Positions 16,397 through 25,900 of a stretch of DNA of 64,000 nucleotides are shown one piece after another. The notes under the pieces were generated by a model. It worked only from the letters and a program-made list of their open reading frames with translations, did not search any database and was not told where the DNA came from. Position numbers and translations under genes: made by a program. Source of the stretch: CALBPI01 sp038531945 (GTDB taxonomy: Bacteria > Pseudomonadota > Gammaproteobacteria > Steroidobacterales > Woeseiaceae); NCBI GenBank assembly GCA_038531945.1, contig JBCBBH010000004.1, positions 62,001 to 126,000 of the forward strand, written 5' to 3'. The first letter of the stretch is position 1. Each line of letters begins with the position of its first letter.

Positions 16397-17641
16397 CTAA
16401 AGAACGAACATCGGTATGAACGTATTGGTCGTCGCGGATTCAACTCCGAAGTAAGTTGTCGCAGTCTCAGATGAGTCAGCAAGGCCGTTAGTATCTGTTA
16501 CTACAACGGGCGAGTGACCTTTCGAATAGGACAACTCGTATCTCCCTACTCGAGATACGGTCAACCGGTTACCTACCACCTCTCCTACCACTCCAACGTA
16601 CTCGCCGACGCTGAGCTGTAGCGCTAGGACTCGACCTACGGCTATCTCCCTGCCCATGATCATCAACACGCCAAGCCTGTAGTCTATGCCTTCAATTACG
16701 CCGGCAAACAAGAGCTGACCCACAGAGTCGGCACCGATTTCCTCCCCAAAATCCTTGAAGAGCGCAATTTCCCAACTACGACCAGTCGCTTTTCGTTTGG
16801 TTGCTACAGTGTCAGTTTGGGCTGTACTTACTCCGGAAACGGAAGGCGTGCTACCCGAATCCCAACCCTCTACCGTAGGCGCACCGCCGGAGTCCCAGCC
16901 TTCGGCCACCGGCGTACCACCAGAATCCCAGCCCTCTGCCGCAGGAGCGCTACCGGAGTCCCAGCCTTCGGCCACCGGCTTACCACCAGAATCCCAGCCC
17001 TCTGCCGCAGGAGCGCTACCGGAGTCCCAGCCTTCGGCCACCGGCGCACCACCAGAATCCCAGCCCTCTGCCGCAGGAGCGCTACCGGAGTCCCAGCCCT
17101 CTGCCGCAGGAGCGCTTCCGGAGTCCCAGCCTTCGGCCACCGGCGTACCACCAGAATCCCAGCCCTCTGCTGCAGGAGCGCTACCGGAGTCCCAGCCCTC
17201 AACAACTGGCGCACCACCAGAGTCCCAGCCCTCAACAACAGGCGCACCACCAGAGTCCCAACCCTCAACAACAGGCGCACCACCAGAATCCCAGCCCTCA
17301 ACAACAGGCGCACCACCAGAATCCCAGCCCTCAACAACTGGCGCACCACCAGAGTCCCAGCCTTCTAAGGAAGGAGAACCACCAGAGTCCCAGCCCCGAA
17401 CTGTCGGCGCACCGCCGGAGTCCCAACCCTCTATGCTCGGGCTCCCGCCTGAATCCCACCCCTGTGGAAGTGGCGTCACTGCAGCACTGAGTTTATCGGT
17501 TGGACCATAGTCTTGTGGACCCCCCTGTGCTTGCTGAGAGGCAGAGCCCGCCCAAGCAGATGCCGACGCCGCGAAAACACCCGCGATTGATAAAATTTTC
17601 CAGAATTTTGCTCTTACGCTAGATTCTTGATACCCCTTCAC
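16397..17641 (-). CDS. Secreted protein with nineteen 11-residue GWDSGGAPVVE-type repeats
   Basis: Unrecognised full-length protein of 414 residues; GTG start at 17641 with GAAGGAG eight nt upstream. Residues 1-32 look like a signal peptide (hydrophobic core KILSIAGVFAASASAWAG). Residues 61-269 are nineteen tandem 11-residue units of consensus GWDSGGAPVVE, rich in Gly, Asp, Ser, Pro and with an invariant Trp. Residues 270-414 form a separate domain with alternating beta-like segments (FAGVIEGIDYRLGVLMIMGR, VGEYVGVVGEVVGNRLTVSRV) that resembles small OB-like DUF5666 domains. It lies 87 nt downstream of a DUF6502-like gene on the same strand and may be co-transcribed with it. I infer an exported, repetitive, possibly surface or adhesive protein; no function is established. 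Confidence 0.8.
   Translation of the reverse strand: MKGYQESSVRAKFWKILSIAGVFAASASAWAGSASQQAQGGPQDYGPTDKLSAAVTPLPQGWDSGGSPSIEGWDSGGAPTVRGWDSGGSPSLEGWDSGGAPVVEGWDSGGAPVVEGWDSGGAPVVEGWDSGGAPVVEGWDSGGAPVVEGWDSGSAPAAEGWDSGGTPVAEGWDSGSAPAAEGWDSGSAPAAEGWDSGGAPVAEGWDSGSAPAAEGWDSGGKPVAEGWDSGSAPAAEGWDSGGTPVAEGWDSGGAPTVEGWDSGSTPSVSGVSTAQTDTVATKRKATGRSWEIALFKDFGEEIGADSVGQLLFAGVIEGIDYRLGVLMIMGREIAVGRVLALQLSVGEYVGVVGEVVGNRLTVSRVGRYELSYSKGHSPVVVTDTNGLADSSETATTYFGVESATTNTFIPMFVL
16835..17461 (-). repeat. Nineteen in-frame 33-bp tandem repeats
   Basis: Each unit encodes one GWDSG... 11-mer. Units 4-8 all encode GAPVVE and are nearly identical in DNA. Units 9-17 mostly alternate SAPAAE with GTPVAE/GAPVAE/GKPVAE, giving a 66-bp higher-order period. 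End units (1-3, 18-19) are the most diverged, as expected if copies are homogenised or expanded in the middle. Because 33 is divisible by 3, other frames also stay open here; they are not genes. Confidence 0.95.
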
Positions 17642-17728
17642 TTTCTTCGCTCCTTCAGTTGAGTGAGGCTCCTTCTGGATGTTCTCTCACTAAAGTCAAA
17701 CTCTGATAATCCGAATAAATATGTGCGC

Positions 17729-18619
17729 CTATGATTCAGGCCCAATCCCGTAACCCTTAAGAACTTCTTTGAGGTCCTTGCCAATTAGCTCTTCGTCGTT
17801 GATGTACTGGATAGCGATAAGCCCGGTCTCACGAAAATCTGGGCCATCGCGTTTCTTTAACGATTTGTTGGTGATGCGATTCATCTGCGTGTCTACCGAC
17901 ATGATGAATTCCTCGCCCTGCGTATTAAGAAACTCTCCAAAGTCTCTGCGCTCCGACTCACTCAGACGAACTTCTGAAAACACCCGGTGGTCAAAAATAC
18001 CTTTGGTGCCGCGCTCTTTCTGTACGTTCATTGTCAACGTGTTCAAAAGGTTGTAACCAACCTCACCGAACCTAGAGATCATTGCCGGAGAAATACTCTC
18101 TGGAGCGAAATACCTCTTAAGAGGGCGAAGTAGACCTGCGTCTGTTTCTACAACCGCTCCAACTCGCGTTAGCTCCTCTAGCATCTGCGATGCGCTTTGA
18201 TCTCCCGAATATGAGCGAACCAACTCGACGAAACTCGGTTGATCTGGTTCCCCTTCTTGCAAGTCGTAGGGAATATCAAGAGCCATGCCGTAAGGCGCTT
18301 GATAACGTGGATCGTTAAACCACCCATGCAGTACTCTCGCAGGACGAGAGACAGCCTTCGGGTGCCCCTCTTCTCTAACGGCTCGATTGATGACCGCCGT
18401 GACTTCTTTTCGCGTCAAACCAGTCACGACTGCCACACGCGAGCGATTGACGTAGCCATCCGAGTTCGTGTGCTCACGAATCGCCATCTCCACAAACGCC
18501 TGTTTTGCCGTCTCAGCGAACTCGTTGAAGCTAATCCCCTGATCGATTAGGAGTCGCGCCAAAGGCTTAAGAAGGAGTCTGATTGCACGCTTCAAGTTTT
18601 GCTGAACTGTGCCGCTCAC
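17729..18619 (-). CDS. DUF6502-like protein with helix-turn-helix, copy 1
   Basis: It has 296 residues; GTG start at 18619. The N-terminal part (KPLARLLIDQGISFNEFAETAKQAFVEMA, residues 18-46) and the HTH-like segment RVAVVTGLTRKEV (61-73) match what I recall of the DUF6502 family. The middle contains VLHGWFNDPRYQ and a segment around residues 130-160 that looks like a second small helical domain (FVELVRSYSGDQSASQMLEELTRVGAV). The C-terminal half has no motif I know. No signal peptide or membrane segment is seen, so it is probably a cytoplasmic DNA-binding regulator. It precedes the repeat-protein gene on the same strand and shares homology with the protein at 19195-20013. A 6-3-6 inverted repeat lies 60 nt upstream. 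Confidence 0.75.
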   Translation of the reverse strand: MSGTVQQNLKRAIRLLLKPLARLLIDQGISFNEFAETAKQAFVEMAIREHTNSDGYVNRSRVAVVTGLTRKEVTAVINRAVREEGHPKAVSRPARVLHGWFNDPRYQAPYGMALDIPYDLQEGEPDQPSFVELVRSYSGDQSASQMLEELTRVGAVVETDAGLLRPLKRYFAPESISPAMISRFGEVGYNLLNTLTMNVQKERGTKGIFDHRVFSEVRLSESERRDFGEFLNTQGEEFIMSVDTQMNRITNKSLKKRDGPDFRETGLIAIQYINDEELIGKDLKEVLKGYGIGPES

Positions 18620-19194
18620 TTCCGCTTCTCAGCCCTGTCACTATTTGTCATCGTCGATCCGAAATACGGCGCCTGAGCGCAACTTATAGTTGCTGCAAGT
18701 CAAGCATGTTCTATTGATCGGACTATGAGCAGGCGCACACCAGCACCATAGTTCCCCTTCCGCCTAGTGAGGGATGATCACACCGGCTAGCCATCCAATC
18801 GCACGAAGACGGCTAACTAGCTTGCGCAATATGATTGCCCTCAGCTCAGAACAATATGTTCAATCCAGGATGATTATGCAAAGTGCCGGAGCACTTAATC
18901 CAGTGTTAACCATTGAAAAATAAGGAAACTTATGTCAAGTCCACAAAGACCCGACTAGGTAAGCCCCACGAGCAAGATGCTGTGGAATCCATATATGGTT
19001 GTTTTAACAAGGATATTTTTGGCACTAATGAGACCAAGTACCAATACAGAAACCTCCGAAAAGAGAGGCCCTGAGTGCTGTACACAAATGAGCTAGCGAA
19101 AAAAAATAGGAATTTTTTCCCGCTTCTAAACGATTTCGCGCAAAACAAGGTTATGCAGCTGGAATTGAACGATTCTCATTCTCTCGCAAACGAT
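18620..19194. other. 575-nt A/T-rich gap between the two DUF6502-like genes, no gene supported
   Basis: No open frame here has homology I recognise; the longest candidate (18930-19148, minus) has an odd Phe/Ser-rich composition and no clear ribosome binding site. Visible features are a 6-3-6 inverted repeat (18679-18693), a short hairpin with a T-run on the minus strand (about 19099-19120) that could end transcription of copy 2, and a repeated AAATCGTTT (minus strand, near 19130 and 19190). The stretch may be decayed coding DNA. Confidence 0.5.
18679..18693 (-). promoter_or_regulatory. 6-3-6 inverted repeat upstream of DUF6502-like copy 1
   Basis: GCAACT-TAT-AGTTGC is a perfect inverted repeat centred 67 nt upstream of the GTG start. 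On the minus strand it contains TATAAG, which could act as a -10 box, so a protein bound here could repress transcription. Operator function is an inference. Confidence 0.35.
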
Positions 19195-20013
19195 TTAGCC
19201 GCCGGATTCTTCCCAATAGAAACAGCCGAAAAAAACAGAGGTATTTTGTGAGTCTTCGGCTTTGCCAAGGTCTTCGTATCTCATACCTTCAGAGTTTATC
19301 AACTCGGTAGTCTCGATCGCTTTCTCTTTTATCCTCGCTCGCAATTCTGGAACCGAGTGCAGATCGACCCCAGAAAACTCAACGACTCGACTAGTCCAAC
19401 TCTTTTGTCTATCTTTTGACGGTCTTCCGACGAAGATGTTGTGGGCGAGGTTTGATGTGATCCCAAACAATGGCCTTTCGAGGGACCACTGAACTAGGTT
19501 TTCTTGCGACACACGAAAATCTTTCGTTTTTGGTATCAGCATGCCGTCCGCGCGTTTCTCTACGGCACCCGTTCGAATCAACTCGGTTCTTAGCGCTCCC
19601 GGCGGAATATCGCCTGCGTAACGTTTGACTAGGTCCGAAAACGACCCTGGACCGCCTGCGAAATCCAAACCCTTCGGCTCGCCCGACCCATCCAAGAACT
19701 CCTCGTCGCAGTACCAATAATTGAGCACAGTATTCGCCGGAATCTGTTTTACTTCAGAGAAATCGTATCCAGCACCAGAGTCTTTTATCTTCTTAACCTC
19801 TTTCCGGGTCAAGCCTGTCATGACCGCCACTCGAGAGATGTTGGTATCCCTGCCTCGGATCCCGTAGTTTTTTATTGCTACATCCACGTAAGCGCGTTTC
19901 GCGACCTCAGCGAATTCCCTGTGGCCGATCCCGGCCTCCAAAAGAATATGAACCAAAGGACGTAGGGCTTTGAACAGGAGGCCTAATAGTTTTTCTTGCA
20001 GTCGACTTCTCAT
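19195..20013 (-). CDS. DUF6502-like protein with helix-turn-helix, copy 2
   Basis: It has 272 residues; ATG start at 20013. It is a diverged paralogue of the 17729-18619 product: both have FKALRPLVHILLEAGIG-like starts, EFAEVAKRAYVDVA, then RVAVMTGLTRKEV at the same residue positions (61-73). The second conserved block (FSDLVKRYAGDIPPGALRTELIRTGAV, about 130-156) also matches. After about residue 180 the two copies are unrelated by eye. The divergence shows the two are not a recent duplication. It is not close enough to copy 1 to share an obvious transcript. Function is unknown; regulator is the best inference from the HTH-like segment. Confidence 0.73.
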   Translation of the reverse strand: MRSRLQEKLLGLLFKALRPLVHILLEAGIGHREFAEVAKRAYVDVAIKNYGIRGRDTNISRVAVMTGLTRKEVKKIKDSGAGYDFSEVKQIPANTVLNYWYCDEEFLDGSGEPKGLDFAGGPGSFSDLVKRYAGDIPPGALRTELIRTGAVEKRADGMLIPKTKDFRVSQENLVQWSLERPLFGITSNLAHNIFVGRPSKDRQKSWTSRVVEFSGVDLHSVPELRARIKEKAIETTELINSEGMRYEDLGKAEDSQNTSVFFGCFYWEESGG

Positions 20014-20122
20014 GGCCGTCGATACTAGGTTTCGCGAAATTCCGTATCAACAAAATCAAAGAGTTGGGAATAAGTGCCCAATTTCTGGGAATTATGGCGC
20101 AAGGTTTTTCAAGCGGACATTT

Positions 20123-20159
20123 TGGTCGATACGACCATATTTCGCTGTGAAAACAGCGA
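20123..20159. promoter_or_regulatory. Two adjacent inverted repeats upstream of DUF6502-like copy 2
   Basis: TGGTCG-ATA-CGACCA (20123-20137) is a perfect 6-3-6 inverted repeat, the same geometry as the one upstream of copy 1. It is followed by TCGCTGT-GAAA-ACAGCGA (20142-20159), a perfect 7-4-7 repeat. They lie between the copy 2 start (20013) and the 3' end of ligA (20183). They could be operators for copy 2, or the second could be a ligA 3' hairpin; it lacks a T-run on the minus strand. Confidence 0.4.
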
Positions 20160-20182
20160 TATTCGTGACAATCGTACCCGCG

Positions 20183-22240
20183 CTATTTGGTCAAAAATGC
20201 ATCAACGGCTTTCAGGAACCGAGATTCGTCCCAAACCTCAACTCCCAGCTTTTGCGCTTTTTCGAGTTTTGAACCTGCTTTTTCGCCGGCGATTAAGAGG
20301 GATGTTTTTCCCGAAATTGACCCGGAAACCTTTCCGCCGAGTCGTTTGACCAACGACCCAGCCTCCGACCGTTTCATCGAAGTGAGCGTTCCGGTCAGGA
20401 CCACCGTCATGCCCGCGAAGGTGTCGCCGGCTGCGTCCGATTCATCTGGTTTGCTTTCAAAAAGCACTCCAGCCGCAACGAGGTCATCGACAACCGCGGC
20501 GAGATCTGGGTCCGAAAAATGCCCAAGGACACGCCGCGCGACAATTTCGCCTACATCCTCAACACCCAGCAGCAGGACTTCCGTTGCGGCACGAAGCGCC
20601 TCCAGGCTGCCAAAATGGTCCGCAAGATTCTGCGCCGTGGTTTCGCCAACGTCCCGAATTCCAATGGCGAACAGAAATCGACCTAGGGTTGTGTGACGAG
20701 ATTTCTCGATACTCGAAACGACGTTTTTTGCCGACTTTTCTCCCATCCGATCGAGGCCAGCCAGCTGCTCCACCGTTAATCGAAAAAAATCGCCCGGCGT
20801 TTTCACAAGATCATCCGCGAGCTGTTCGATGAGCTTGCTGCCGAGACCCTCAATATCCAACGCACGTCGAGACACGAAATGCTTCAGCCCTTCAACCCGC
20901 TGGGCGCGGCAAAACACAGGACCGCCCGTGCATCGCGCTACCGCCTCTTCGCCGGGTTTCTTCACTGGCGAGCCGCAAACCGGACACACCTTCGGCAGCT
21001 CCGTGCGAACAGCATCGCCAGGGCGGCGCTCGGGCACGAAACTTGCGACCTCAGGGATCACGTCACCTGCCCGGCGTATGACGACGGTATCCCCGACACG
21101 AATATCTTTTCGCTGCAACTCCTCGATGTTGTGGAGCGTCGCATTGCTGACCGTGACACCACCCACAAACACTGGCGAAAGCCTAGCGACCGGCGTCAAA
21201 GCGCCAGTACGCCCAACTTGCCAGTCGATCGCTTCAACTTGAGTAAGTTCCTCCTGCGCCGGGTACTTTCTTGCGATCGCCCATCGAGGTGCGCGAGACA
21301 CTTTGCCGAGTTCCGCTTGCATCTCGTAGTCATCGATCTTGTAGACCACGCCGTCGATTTCATAAGGCAACGCGTCACGGCGTTCGCCGAGTGTCTCGAA
21401 ATACGCCTTGCACGCGTCAACTCCCTGAACCAGTTCGGCATCGGGGCAGGTTGGGAACCCCCACGCTCTAAGCTGTTGCATTGTTTCGGAGTGCCCGGGT
21501 GGCAGTTCACCGCCTTCAAAGTGTCCTACCGCATACGCATACATATCCAATGGTCGCTTCGCGGTAAGCTTTGGATCTAGCTGGCGAAGACTACCTGCGG
21601 CTGCGTTACGTGGGTTCACGAAGGTCTTTTCGCCCAGTTTTGCAGCGTTGCGATTGAATCGCTCAAACCCGGCTTTCGGCATGAAAACCTCACCACGAAC
21701 CTCCAGCAATCGCGGCACGCCGTTCCCGCGAAGCCGCAACGGAACACTCGAAATGGTCCTGACGTTGTGCGTAATGTCTTCGCCGGTAGTGCCATCGCCA
21801 CGAGTAGCCCCTTGCACCAAGACACCTGACTCGTAGACGAGCGATACAGCAGCGCCATCCAATTTGGGTTCAGCGCTGATCCTCAAATCGTCGTAACCGG
21901 CCACAAGTTTCAGCCGGTCCGCGACCCTCTGAAAGAACTTGAGCATCTCCTCGTCCGAGAACGCATTGTCTAAAGACAACATGGGCAGAACATGAGTTAC
22001 CTGCCCGAACTCCGATACCGGATTCGCACCGACGCGCTGACTGGGCGACTCCGGCGTAATCAGCTGTGGGTGCGCTTCCTCTATCGCCTGCAAACGCCGC
22101 ATCAGGCGGTCGTATTCGGCATCCGGAATCGACGGTTCATCGAGTATGTAGTAGCGATGATTGTGCTGATCGATCTGCTCTCGAAGCTCCGCGAGCTCCG
22201 ATGCGGCGGCACGGGCGTTTTGAGGCAGACGATCGGTCAC
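20183..22240 (-). CDS. ligA: NAD-dependent DNA ligase
   Basis: Seals nicks in replication and repair with NAD as adenylate donor. It has 685 residues. Domain Ia is N-terminal, then the adenylation domain with the AMP-lysine in EPKLDGAAVS (about residue 120). An OB fold, a four-cysteine zinc finger (CPVCGSPVKK...CRAQR), helix-hairpin-helix repeats and a C-terminal BRCT domain (from about residue 605) follow. It is last in the smc-zipA-ligA group, overlapping zipA by 4 nt. All expected domains are present. Confidence 0.97.
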   Translation of the reverse strand: MTDRLPQNARAAASELAELREQIDQHNHRYYILDEPSIPDAEYDRLMRRLQAIEEAHPQLITPESPSQRVGANPVSEFGQVTHVLPMLSLDNAFSDEEMLKFFQRVADRLKLVAGYDDLRISAEPKLDGAAVSLVYESGVLVQGATRGDGTTGEDITHNVRTISSVPLRLRGNGVPRLLEVRGEVFMPKAGFERFNRNAAKLGEKTFVNPRNAAAGSLRQLDPKLTAKRPLDMYAYAVGHFEGGELPPGHSETMQQLRAWGFPTCPDAELVQGVDACKAYFETLGERRDALPYEIDGVVYKIDDYEMQAELGKVSRAPRWAIARKYPAQEELTQVEAIDWQVGRTGALTPVARLSPVFVGGVTVSNATLHNIEELQRKDIRVGDTVVIRRAGDVIPEVASFVPERRPGDAVRTELPKVCPVCGSPVKKPGEEAVARCTGGPVFCRAQRVEGLKHFVSRRALDIEGLGSKLIEQLADDLVKTPGDFFRLTVEQLAGLDRMGEKSAKNVVSSIEKSRHTTLGRFLFAIGIRDVGETTAQNLADHFGSLEALRAATEVLLLGVEDVGEIVARRVLGHFSDPDLAAVVDDLVAAGVLFESKPDESDAAGDTFAGMTVVLTGTLTSMKRSEAGSLVKRLGGKVSGSISGKTSLLIAGEKAGSKLEKAQKLGVEVWDESRFLKAVDAFLTK

Positions 22241-22944
22241 GTCAGGTTCAAGTGATCCAACTCGTATTGAATCAACTCCTCGCGCATAAATCGCTCGCGC
22301 TGAATACTGAACGTACTGCCATCACGATCCACCAAGTCGCCACCTAGAGTGATCGCAATGGAGCGTGCGGTTTCTACCATCTTGTCGTAGCCGTCTACGC
22401 CGCGCCCTGGACCAGGTCTGACGAGGAAGAAACTCAATCCAGGCAATCGCTGATCTTTCAAGTTCTTCAGATCGAAGCTGCCCGGCTCGACCAGGTTGGC
22501 TGCAGCAAAGACAGTTTCGGCATCCGGGTCATCACCGAAGAGCTTATGAAAGATCCCAAACTTGCCGTGTACGAGCCCTGAGTCACGTAACGCCAGAATC
22601 ATCCTCTCGGCAGAAAAGTCATCGCCTTTCTTAGCGACGATTCTCAACGTGATCACCTTCTGCGGAACTTCCGGGCCGGACTCGGGCGCCTCGACCGCGG
22701 GCTCCTCTTGACTCGGGACATCCACGTCGTCTGGTATCGGATCGTCGATACTGACCGAGGGTAGGTCGTTCAAATCCAGTGAAGGCTGCGAGCGTGATTC
22801 CGGCGCATCTTCAAGGCGCGGCTCAACTCTCGTCTCGGGACTGCTGTTCTTCACAACAGCTGCATCACGTTTTCGTGTCGTCAGGTATACCGCGCCAACG
22901 ACGAGGACCCCAATGATCAGCAATGCAACTCGAAGCGAATCCAT
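22237..22944 (-). CDS. zipA: Cell division protein ZipA
   Basis: Membrane anchor that binds the FtsZ C-terminus and stabilises the Z ring; restricted to Gammaproteobacteria. It has 235 residues. A single N-terminal transmembrane segment (about residues 5-22) is followed by a basic patch, an acidic/proline-rich linker to about residue 95, and the C-terminal FtsZ-binding domain (VITLRIVAKKGDDFSAERMILAL onward). It lies between smc and ligA, the standard order. Its presence is one of the stronger taxonomic clues in the window. Confidence 0.95.
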   Translation of the reverse strand: MDSLRVALLIIGVLVVGAVYLTTRKRDAAVVKNSSPETRVEPRLEDAPESRSQPSLDLNDLPSVSIDDPIPDDVDVPSQEEPAVEAPESGPEVPQKVITLRIVAKKGDDFSAERMILALRDSGLVHGKFGIFHKLFGDDPDAETVFAAANLVEPGSFDLKNLKDQRLPGLSFFLVRPGPGRGVDGYDKMVETARSIAITLGGDLVDRDGSTFSIQRERFMREELIQYELDHLNLT

Positions 22945-22953
22945 ATTAGTCCA

Positions 22954-25900
22954 CTAGGCAGTTGCCATTTTGACGGCTTCGTCGAGGTCGACTGCGACGA
23001 GGCGAGACACGCCTGGCTCGTTCATCGTTACACCCATCAGCTGCTGAGCCATTTCCATGGTTGCTTTGTTGTGACTGATGAAAACGAACTGCACCGTTTC
23101 CGACATCGCCTTAACGATCTGACAAAAACGGCCAACGTTCGCATCATCGAGTGGCGCATCAACCTCATCGAGCATGCAAAAGGGTGCTGGATTGAGCTCG
23201 AAAATGGCGAAGACCAAAGCCACCGCTGTCAGCGCTTTCTCGCCACCTGACAATAAATGGATGGTGCTGTTGCGCTTACCGGGTGGGCGCGCCATCACCG
23301 TCACACCGGCTGCGAGCAAATCATCGCCTGTCAGTTCGAGATACGCCTGCCCACCGCCGAACAACTGCGGGAACAGTCTTTGAAAGCCGCTGTTCACCCG
23401 ATCGTATGTTTCCTTGAACCGATTTCGAGTTTCACGATCGATTTTTCGAATCGCATTCTCAAGCGTGGTCAAAGCTGAGTTGAGATCCTGGAGTTGTGAA
23501 TCGAGATATTCTTTTCGTTCCTGCTGTTCTTTCTGTTCGTCGATGGCCGCCAGATTGATCGGGCCAAGTCGATCAATTTTTCGAGCGATGGTTGTCAAAC
23601 GCTCCGACCATTCGCTGGTGTCCGCACTCTCATCCAGTGACTGAGTGACTTCCTCAAGTTCGAACTGGAGCTCAGCAAATTGTTCGTGCACCCCTTCCAG
23701 GCGAACTTTGTTCTCTTGCTGTCCAACACGCATCTCGCTCAGCGCATCGCGCGCCGCTGACACACGCTCTTCGAAGTCGCTGCGCTGTTGCTCAAGTTCG
23801 CGCAACTGAGATTCGGTGTTCTCGACATGCTCTCGCGCCTTGCCCAAAGCCTGATCTGCCTGGACTCGCTGCTCCAGTAATGTCGCGAGATTCGCCTCCA
23901 TGTCGGCAACCGGCGCTACCGCGTTGTCCATTTCCTGCTGCAGTTGCTGTTGGCGCTGCTGGAACTGGCCCAACTGAGACTGCATGCGCTGAAGGCTCTG
24001 TTCTGCCGACTCGCGTGAGCTGCGCCTGGACTCAAACCGCAATGCCAGACTCTGCGCTGACTCGCGGTCTTCGGCCGAACGCGACCGCGCCACATCGAGA
24101 TCCTGACGAAGTTGCTCGCGCTGCGCCTGCATCTTGTCACGCTCTTCTCCGACACCTTCGAGTAACGCACTATTTTCAGCCAACGCGCGACGGCTATTCG
24201 TGATCGCCTCCTCCACGCGCTGGGTCTCGGTGCCGATCTCGCCTAGTTCAACATCGATCTTTTGCAACTGAACGGCCGCTTCTGCGACCCGGTCTTCGGC
24301 CGCTGCCGCCTCTACTGCAGACTGGGCAGCTGCACGCGCAAACTGCGATGCCGCCTGCCGAGATTCATCACGCTTCGCCTCAAGTGCGACAAATGTTTCT
24401 CGGTGCGCACTTAAACGCCCTTCGAGAGACTCAAGCTCCTTCCTGAGCGCGGATAGCGAGTGGCGCAAGTCGCGCAGTTCTTGCTCGCGGCCCAGGGTCC
24501 CGCTGGCAGCATCTTCGCCATGCGCAACGCGCGCCCAACCCGTACCCATCCATAACCCGGATTGGCTGATTACGGACTCACCATCACCGAGGCGGTCTCG
24601 CATCCGTAGCGCGTCTTCGTCGTTCTCGACACATCGGACACGACTCAGTAAATCGACAATCGCCGGCGGCGCTTGCTCGACATGCTGAGCGAGGCTGCCC
24701 TCCCCTGAAGAACGACTGACGCCGCTAGCACTCACTAATGCGAGATTGCCTTCCAACTGCGAGAGCTCGGCCGAAAGGCCGCCTGCATCATCGACGCACA
24801 CGCTCTGTAGCCAGTCTCCCAACACTGCTTCAACAGCCCGCGTCCAACCACCTTTGACACGAAGTCTCTGCGCAACACGCTGCGCGCCCGCCAGCGAGCG
24901 CTGATCCAACCAATCGGAAACGCCACCTTCGGACTGCTCAAGTGCGGCCTGCTGCAACGCTTCCAGCGAAGCGGCTCGACCTTGCTGTTCTGAAATGCTG
25001 GTTCGAAGGTGATCCATCTCGTAGCGCATACCATCGATCTCGGATGCGGCACGTCGCACAGCCTGCTCGGAGTCCGCGAGGGCTGCCTCGCCTTGTTCTG
25101 CCTCAGCCTGTCGCTCACGTGCGCTGGCCGCCAAACGGACCGCCTCGTCTTTTAGTGCGGCAACGGGCAGCGCTTCGCGTTGTTCGCTGACCAAGGCTCG
25201 GCGTTTGGTCAGCCTCTCGATTTGAGCGTCGTATTGTTCGACTCGTGCCTGCTCGACCTGGACAGCACGCTCGGCGGCACCCGCCCGCGCGTTAAAAGCG
25301 TCCCATCCTTCCTGCCAGTCTTGCATCTGAGCTTCCGCACGGCGCAGCGACTCCATCGAGGCCTCGGCCTGTGCTTTCGAGCTTTCAAGATCAGGCGTCA
25401 ACTGATCCAACGTCAGGTTGAGCTGCTGCAAGGCCGTAGAGTCTTGCTCGATGTGCGCGAGGACCTCGGCTACGCCGCTTTCGGCTTGCTTCAAATCCGC
25501 CGCACGCCGCTCGCGCATTTGCCGATTGTGTTCGATCGATTGTTCCAATCGACCAATCTCTCCGCCGATCTTGTAGAACTTTGCCTGCGCGTCATTGAAG
25601 ACTTCGCTGGTCTCCGTCAGTCGCTCGCGCGTTTCAGCTATCGAAGCTTCCGCCTTGCGTTGATCCGCAATCGCGGCTTCGACCTGATTCTCTCGTTCGG
25701 CCAAATCGCGCTCTTGTTGCTCAGCAGCACCCTGCAACTCGCCGATCCGGAGCGCCAGCAACTCGGCCTGAGTCCGGCGCTCGTCATTTTTCAGCGACTT
25801 GTATCGCTCTGCCGCTTTCGCTTGACGACCGAGTCTTCGCAATTGCGCCTCGACCTCCTCGAGCAGATCCGTCAGCCGCTCGAGGTTCTCCCGCGTATGC

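Noticed and set aside
16835..17461. Possible CRISPR array
   Set aside because: The repeats are directly adjacent 33-bp coding units with no unique spacers, and no cas gene is nearby.
16755..17510. Long open frame of ESQPSTTGAPP repeats on the plus strand opposite the repeat gene (and another on the minus strand at 16870-17349)
   Set aside because: It is a side effect of the 33-bp repeat, which stays open in several frames. The GWDSG frame has a signal peptide, a ribosome binding site and a non-repeat C-terminal domain.
18930..19148. Small minus-strand frame of 72 codons between the DUF6502-like genes
   Set aside because: No ribosome binding site, odd composition and no recognisable similarity.
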